Positions 59,219 through 64,000 of a stretch of DNA of 64,000 nt are shown here, piece by piece (position 1 is the first letter of the stretch; the number at the start of each line of letters is the position of its first letter). Where the stretch lies: the NCBI RefSeq assembly GCF_001548375.1, contig NZ_AP017295.1:5603001-5667000 (forward strand), given 5' to 3'. The position numbers were made by a program, and so were the translations under genes. This DNA comes from Nostoc sp. NIES-3756 (GTDB lineage: Bacteria; Cyanobacteriota; Cyanobacteriia; Cyanobacteriales; Nostocaceae). Below the pieces are notes generated by a model. The model was not told where the DNA came from and searched no databases. It saw nothing but the letters and a program-made list of their open reading frames with translations.

Positions 59219-59989
59219 CTACCTCTGTAAGAACTGTTTACCACAGTCTTTGCAGAGATATCGTTGCTTTCCATGACGATGCCCATTTTTAGATAAACGA
59301 GATGAATGGCAGTGAGGACATATCATTACTTTCATTACTTCTTGCGACTCTTGCTGTGCGTAGGGTGTCAAGTAAGCTAGTAATAAAGCTTTAATTTCTG
59401 CATAACGAGCTTGTCTTTGGTGCTTATCCTGACGTAAAGCATTGAGTAGTAAAGCGTTGTAAGATAAGTGAACTGTTTCTGCTAAAAGTTCGCTTTTTTC
59501 CAAAGTTAAGTCTGGATTCCAAGCGCGAAACGAACTAGCAAACTCTTTGATTAACCACTGATTAAAGCTTTCGTTAAATAGTTTAAATAACTCTGGCGCG
59601 ACGAAATACTGAATGTAGACAATACGCGGTATAGGGTCTGTAAAATATTCAGCATAGGTACTCACCACGCGCTCAATAAACTCTGATAATGGCTTTTCCT
59701 GGTCGGCTGACTGCATCAACTGGGCATGAATAGCTGTTACTCGTTCCATGTGACGGGCTTCCAACGCATGGAAAATCGCCAATTTATCCGGGAAAAACTG
59801 ATATAGAGAACCGATCGCAGTTTGAGCTTTCGCCGCTATCATGTGGGTAGTCGCCGCTTCATATCCTACTTCCACAAAAACTTCTGCTGCTGCTTGGAGA
59901 ATTTTTTCTACTCTTTGTTGACTGCGCTTTTGCTTGGGTTGACGGCGCATGGGTGTAGATTCTGGTTGGTTCACGTTCTGGGTTGACAA
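59219..59989 (-). CDS. TetR-family regulator with C-terminal IS1-type zinc ribbon
   Basis: A 256-residue protein. The N-terminal TetR HTH has RVEKILQAAAEVFVEVGYEAATTHMIAAKA and IGSLYQFFPDKLAIFHAL, followed by a helical ligand-binding domain. Residues about 217-256 form a four-cysteine ribbon, CPHCHSSRLSKNGHRHGKQ then CKDCGKQF, as found at the N-terminus of IS1-family InsA transposase proteins. The fusion is in frame with no visible IS remnant. It is divergent from the Rieske oxygenase gene and is a likely regulator of it. Confidence 0.88.
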   Translation of the reverse strand: MSTQNVNQPESTPMRRQPKQKRSQQRVEKILQAAAEVFVEVGYEAATTHMIAAKAQTAIGSLYQFFPDKLAIFHALEARHMERVTAIHAQLMQSADQEKPLSEFIERVVSTYAEYFTDPIPRIVYIQYFVAPELFKLFNESFNQWLIKEFASSFRAWNPDLTLEKSELLAETVHLSYNALLLNALRQDKHQRQARYAEIKALLLAYLTPYAQQESQEVMKVMICPHCHSSRLSKNGHRHGKQRYLCKDCGKQFLQR

Positions 59990-60154
59990 ATGTGAATAAT
60001 GTGTCGTATTTTAAAAATCAAAGATGAAACTTTTGTCATAATTTTACTTCAATCATGGTCATGCGATGGCGTTTCGCCCACCGTTGGCGATCGGATCGCT
60101 CGACTATGAGTCATTGCATTCATATAACTAAAAACTCATCCTTGGGAGATTCCT

Positions 60155-61108
60155 ATGGAACCAATTCTGCCGGGCGCACCTTGGTTAATTGCTCATCGTT
60201 CCATGTTGGGCATTAATAAACCCTATAAGGTTACGCTCAATGAGCATGACTATGTGCTGTGGCAAAATCAGCAAGGTGAAGTGTTTGCCCTCGATAATAT
60301 ATGTCCGCATATGCAAGCACCGTTATCAGACGGCTGGATTTGTGAAGATACAGGTACAATAACCTGTCCTTTTCATGCACTAAAGTTTGATGGAAAGGGA
60401 AGACTGCATAATTGCGGTAAAGTAAGCGGTCAACCTCTGCTAACTCCTCTAGACATTATCATTAAAGACGACTGCATTTGGACATATGGCGGATATACTC
60501 CTAAAATTCCCATCCCGGATCTTATTTCTAATGTCAGCGCAGGTATGAGTTTTTTGGGAGTTGCGGGAGAAAAAAGTATGCGCGGTACTTTTTTGGACAG
60601 CATATCCATCAATTATGACTACAACCATCAAAGCGGCACACACCGAGATTTATTTGGCATAAAAGCTAATCGCATCCCCCTATTTGAGCATGATGGATAT
60701 TGGGCAAAGGTTGTGCAAGAACTAGACAGGGAAGATACTACCTGGAATGATATCCTCCAAAATCCTCTGATCCTGACTGCACCCAAAACTTACACAGGTA
60801 CATTAGAATATGCTTTCCCCTCGCTGACAACTTTTCGTGCTACTTTTCCCATTGGTGAAGTTTTACAAGTTCATGTATTGTATCCAGAAACTACCACGCA
60901 AACTAAAACCTTTGTTTTAGTCTACAGTCAACCCAAACACACCGTTTTAAAACCACTATTGGGGCGGTTTGTATTAAGTGCAGTGGCAACAGTGGTAGAA
61001 CAAGATACACGCGCCATTGAAACTTCTTACCCTCGCCAACCAGCTAAGATTCGTCTACCTAATGAAGAAATTATGTTTCATGCCCAAAAGCTATATCGTG
61101 AATGGTAA
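60155..61108 (+). CDS. Rieske-type oxygenase
   Basis: A 317-residue protein. An N-terminal Rieske [2Fe-2S] domain has CPHMQAPL and CPFHALKFD (CXH...CX2H). The C-terminal catalytic domain has the mononuclear iron motif DYNHQSGTH (DX2HX4H), so both redox centres look complete. Such enzymes hydroxylate or demethylate aromatic or cyclic substrates with an external reductase; the substrate is unknown. The divergent TetR gene 165 bp away may respond to it. Confidence 0.87.
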   Translation: MEPILPGAPWLIAHRSMLGINKPYKVTLNEHDYVLWQNQQGEVFALDNICPHMQAPLSDGWICEDTGTITCPFHALKFDGKGRLHNCGKVSGQPLLTPLDIIIKDDCIWTYGGYTPKIPIPDLISNVSAGMSFLGVAGEKSMRGTFLDSISINYDYNHQSGTHRDLFGIKANRIPLFEHDGYWAKVVQELDREDTTWNDILQNPLILTAPKTYTGTLEYAFPSLTTFRATFPIGEVLQVHVLYPETTTQTKTFVLVYSQPKHTVLKPLLGRFVLSAVATVVEQDTRAIETSYPRQPAKIRLPNEEIMFHAQKLYREW

Positions 61109-61569
61109 GTGACAATTTGACGCAAATATAAACATACATAAAATAAGAGGTATTCTCAAGCTATAAGTACGGTTATGTAAGCTTGTGGGATATCTTTTTT
61201 CTATAAAAATTGATAACTAAAAACATTACAATACAAATATCCTACTTGAGACTGCAAGTTACCATTTTTCAGACCACTATTTTAGTATTATGTCAATAGG
61301 CGAATTTCACACATATCAAAATATAAACAAAATTTCTTCTACCTAAAGCCTAGTATTTAGATTCCTATCTACAGAAAATCCTACCTAAAGGTATAAATAC
61401 ATTTTATGTTTTTATGCCTTATTATTGTGCTGAAGTTCAATGAGGAAACCGTGGTTATTAAGAATTAGCTACTTGTATAAAAGGAAAATTCAGATTAAAT
61501 ATTATTCATTATAGTCTATACATTGATATTTATTAAGAACACATAATTTTAGTTGACAGGGATATTAAC
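61109..61569. other. intergenic region before the antiporter
   Basis: About 460 bp, very AT-rich, with no supported gene, repeat or RNA structure. It probably holds the antiporter promoter; AGGGA near 61557 is its ribosome-binding site. Confidence 0.55.
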
Positions 61570-63732
61570 TTGCTTACGGAACCTATTATTTCATTCACAA
61601 TTTTACTAGCGATTATCTTTATTGTCCCACCGTTATTTGAGAGATTAAAATTACCAGGGTTAGTAGGTTTGTTAGTAGCAGGGGTGATATTTGGACAAAA
61701 TGGACTCAAGCTATTAAATTCTGATTCTGAAACAATCAAGCTACTTTCCGATATTGGTAAAGTCTATCTAATGTTTGTTGCCGGATTGGAAATTGATATA
61801 GAGCAGTTTCGACAAACTAAAAATCGATCGATTGGCTTTGGTACTTTAACATTTTTAGTACCTTTAATTGCTGGCATCGTTACAGGACGTTTATTTAACT
61901 TTAGTTGGAACGCTTCTGTTTTGATTGGGTCTTTGCTGGCTTCTCATACTCTCTTAGCCTACCCAATTGTGAGCCGTTTGGGAGTTGTGGCTGATGAGGC
62001 TGTCACTGTTACTATTGGTGCAACCATTTTCACTGACACGGGTGCTTTGTTAGTTTTGGCTATCTGTGTTGGTATTCATGCAGGCGATTTTACAGCTTTC
62101 AAGTTAATCAGTTTATTGGCTGGGTTAGCAATTTACTCTGTTGTGATCTTATTTGGCTTTAATAAAGCCGGAAAAGAATTTTTTCGTCGCACTGGAGATG
62201 AAGAAGGTAATCAATTCTTATTTATCTTGTTGGCGCTATTTTTAGCTTCTGTTGGCGCACAAGTTATTGGCGTTGAAAAAATTGTTGGTGCGTTTCTTGC
62301 GGGTTTAGCTGTTAATGGTGTTTTAGGAAATAGCCCTGTTAAAGAAAAGGTTGAGTTTGTTGGTAGTGTTTTATTTATTCCCTGTTTCTTTGTAGACATG
62401 GGACTATTAATTGACATCCCAGCTTTCTTAAAAACCCTCAGTTCAATTGGGTTGACTGCGGCAATTGTCACAGCATTGATTGGCAGTAAGTTTATCGCCG
62501 CATTCTTAGCTCAACTATTGTATCGTTACAATCTGCCTCAGATGTTGACCATGTGGTCGTTATCTCTACCCCAGGTGGCGGCTACCTTGGCGGCGACGCT
62601 GGTTGCCTATGAAGCACTCAATCCTGCTGGACAGCGCCTCATTAATGAGGATGTTCTCAACAGTGTGATCGTTCTCATGTTGGTGACTGCTACCTTAGGC
62701 CCGGTGATTACAGCTAGGTTTGCTAGTGCGTTACAACCAGTGCCGGTTAAGAACTGGGAAACAGATAGTTTGGCGCTTTGGTGGCAATCTTATGGTGAGT
62801 CAGTACCATTAACACAGGAACTAAACAACGTTGAACAATCTGATCCATTTACTGTAGTTGTTCCCATTTACAACCCACAGACTCAACGCTACTTGATAGA
62901 AATGGCAGCTATGCTCACTCGTCATGAGTCTGGAAGAATTATGCCTTTAGCTATTACTAAAGCTCATACTCACATGGATGATCCACAATTAATTTCATCT
63001 ATTGAGCAAAGTCAGCAAAGATTAAGCATGGCTTTAGAAATTAGCAGAGAATTTGCTGCACAAGTTTCTCCAGTCATTCGCATCGATGACAATATAGCTT
63101 TAGGAATTACTCGCACAAGTCGAGAACAAAATGCAAATTTAATAGTGATGGGTTGGGGACGTAATATTGGTTTTCGCGCTCGTTTATTTGGTAGTTTAAT
63201 TGATAGTGTTTTTTGGTCTGCGCACTGTCCAGTAGCAGTTGCTAATTTACTAGATAGCCCTTCACAAATTAAACGTATCCTCGTACCTGTGGATGGTTTA
63301 ACACGCTTAACTATCGGGACTATACGTTTTGCTCAGATTTTAGCTAATGCTAATCAGGCTGAAGTGGTTCTCCTACACGTCTGCAATCGTTACACGCCTC
63401 AGCAGCAAGTTAATTCATTCAAATCTGAGTTATCTAATATTGTTGCTCAAGGTCAATTACAGGCAAATACAAATGTTGAAACTATTGTTGGAGATGATAT
63501 TGCCAAAGTGATTATTGAGCAAGGCAAGAATTTCGATTTGGTTGTGTTGCGTTCTGTGCGCTATCGTACTAGCGGTGGTTTAGCTGTCAGTGAGGTGACA
63601 ACGCAAGTCATGAAAAATTTAAAATGTTCCATTGTTTTGCTAGGTGAACCTCAATCATATCCAGTTATGGCTAAACAAGGTTACAGGGAAACAGGTAAGG
63701 GTACAGGCATATTAGGTGTTCAAAATCTCTAG
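61570..63732 (+). CDS. CPA2-type cation/proton antiporter with UspA-like domains
   Basis: A 720-residue protein with a TTG start preceded by AGGGA. About twelve transmembrane segments (residues 5-390) match Kef/NapA-type antiporters (VGLLVAGVIFGQNGL, ASHTLLAYPIVSRLGV, FTDTGALLVLAI); the DTGA segment corresponds to the ion-binding region. The cytoplasmic half has two universal-stress-protein-like domains (about 430-560, and about 570-700 with RILVPVDGLTRLTIGTIRFAQIL), probable nucleotide sensors. It exchanges Na+ or K+ for protons. Confidence 0.9.
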   Translation: MLTEPIISFTILLAIIFIVPPLFERLKLPGLVGLLVAGVIFGQNGLKLLNSDSETIKLLSDIGKVYLMFVAGLEIDIEQFRQTKNRSIGFGTLTFLVPLIAGIVTGRLFNFSWNASVLIGSLLASHTLLAYPIVSRLGVVADEAVTVTIGATIFTDTGALLVLAICVGIHAGDFTAFKLISLLAGLAIYSVVILFGFNKAGKEFFRRTGDEEGNQFLFILLALFLASVGAQVIGVEKIVGAFLAGLAVNGVLGNSPVKEKVEFVGSVLFIPCFFVDMGLLIDIPAFLKTLSSIGLTAAIVTALIGSKFIAAFLAQLLYRYNLPQMLTMWSLSLPQVAATLAATLVAYEALNPAGQRLINEDVLNSVIVLMLVTATLGPVITARFASALQPVPVKNWETDSLALWWQSYGESVPLTQELNNVEQSDPFTVVVPIYNPQTQRYLIEMAAMLTRHESGRIMPLAITKAHTHMDDPQLISSIEQSQQRLSMALEISREFAAQVSPVIRIDDNIALGITRTSREQNANLIVMGWGRNIGFRARLFGSLIDSVFWSAHCPVAVANLLDSPSQIKRILVPVDGLTRLTIGTIRFAQILANANQAEVVLLHVCNRYTPQQQVNSFKSELSNIVAQGQLQANTNVETIVGDDIAKVIIEQGKNFDLVVLRSVRYRTSGGLAVSEVTTQVMKNLKCSIVLLGEPQSYPVMAKQGYRETGKGTGILGVQNL

Positions 63733-63765
63733 TTTTAATTTGTAAAGAAAATATCAAGCAAAATG

Positions 63766-63790
63766 AAGCTGGTTCACAAATCAGCTTTTT
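63766..63790 (+). terminator. antiporter terminator
   Basis: Stem AAGCTG/CAGCTT with a 10-nt loop and a run of five T, 34 bp after the antiporter stop codon. Confidence 0.75.
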
Positions 63791-63936
63791 ACCAACCGCC
63801 TTGCTTACAATATCATCACACAATATTCCTGATGATTACTGATTTGAAAATATACAGCTATAGGTGAAGCTAAAAGAAGTAAATTTCTCGTGCATTTATG
63901 CAATTTAGCTAAATAATAAAACTAGCAGTAATTCCT

Positions 63937-64000
63937 GTTTTGTCTATATTTAGTATTTTGGGGATATCCAATATAGCATTAGCTGACTACCTAACAAGCC
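63937..64000 (+). CDS. 5' end of a secreted-protein gene (truncated by window)
   Basis: From about 63912 the frame reads KLAVIPVLSIFSILG then ISNIALADYLTS, a typical signal peptide with cleavage after ALA. No ATG or GTG is in frame; a TTG near 63937 is the only usual start visible. The gene runs off the window edge, so only the leader is seen. Confidence 0.35.

Noticed and set aside
61140..61220. Seventh Y-like element suggested by AAGCTTACATAA on the minus strand
   Set aside because: The conserved UCC/AACUU loop and complementary outer arms are missing; the match is probably chance.

Overview
The window comes from a filamentous, Nostoc/Anabaena-type cyanobacterium. This rests on the very frequent GCGATCGC (HIP1) octamers, heptanucleotide tandem repeats (TGACTAT, TTACGAA, GGGTAAT types) between genes, photosystem II genes psbU and psbA, a hopanoid radical SAM enzyme, a CHAT protein encoded beside a DUF1822 gene, and many multi-PAS and two-component signalling proteins. 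No ordinary tRNA, rRNA operon, CRISPR array or intact insertion sequence was seen.

Layout. 1-9.5 kb: a small secreted protein, nadB, psbU, a DUF3120 membrane protein, uppP, a cyanobacterial PDZ/radical SAM protein and a family-10 glycosyl-hydrolase-like protein. 10-16.8 kb: a signalling operon (CBS/multi-PAS histidine kinase, REC-EAL, REC-histidine kinase). 17.2-19.6 kb: an HTH-NACHT NTPase. 20-31.5 kb: an export polysaccharide cluster of six GT2/GT4 glycosyltransferases, a HepA-like ABC exporter, a methyltransferase and an integral-membrane GT39-like transferase, followed by an acyltransferase. 32.5-39.6 kb: an NmrA-like reductase, psbA (high-light D1, Glu130), a maleate-isomerase-like enzyme, a glutathione transferase, an E1-like ThiF protein with an unknown partner, and a membrane protein. 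44.6-57.5 kb: a HAD phosphatase, NfeD plus two flotillins, a sigma-like/DUF1822/CHAT-receptor operon, and an operon of an apparently dead and an intact HtrA-type protease with a response regulator. 57.6-63.7 kb: HpnJ-like radical SAM, a TetR regulator with a zinc ribbon, a Rieske oxygenase and a CPA2 antiporter.

The standout is 39.6-44.5 kb, minus strand. A consensus promoter carrying a perfect palindromic operator drives a unit that interleaves three protein genes (a Ro/TROVE-like protein with a vWA domain, a basic 239-residue protein and a 66-residue beta-grasp-like protein ending in glycine) with five structured RNA elements. A sixth element lies nearby. All six share a terminal stem resembling the Ro-binding stem of Y RNAs: a variable outer helix, a conserved asymmetric loop (5' side about UCCYNAC, 3' side about AACUU), and an inner helix. 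Each stem carries a different module. The modules copy functional parts of the translation apparatus: the sarcin-ricin loop and the GTPase-associated centre of 23S rRNA, a circularly permuted helix 68-71 region of 23S rRNA, tRNAs with intact Leu(UAA)-like and Ile(GAU)-like anticodon loops, a circularly permuted tRNA with a capped acceptor stem, and a tRNA body whose anticodon loop is replaced by the Y-like element. I know of no description of Y RNAs carrying rRNA mimics. A plausible role is that Ro with these RNAs forms decoys, sensors or guides for enzymes that act on, damage or repair rRNA and tRNA.

All structures were folded by eye and all family assignments come from reading motifs; no searches or folding programs were run.
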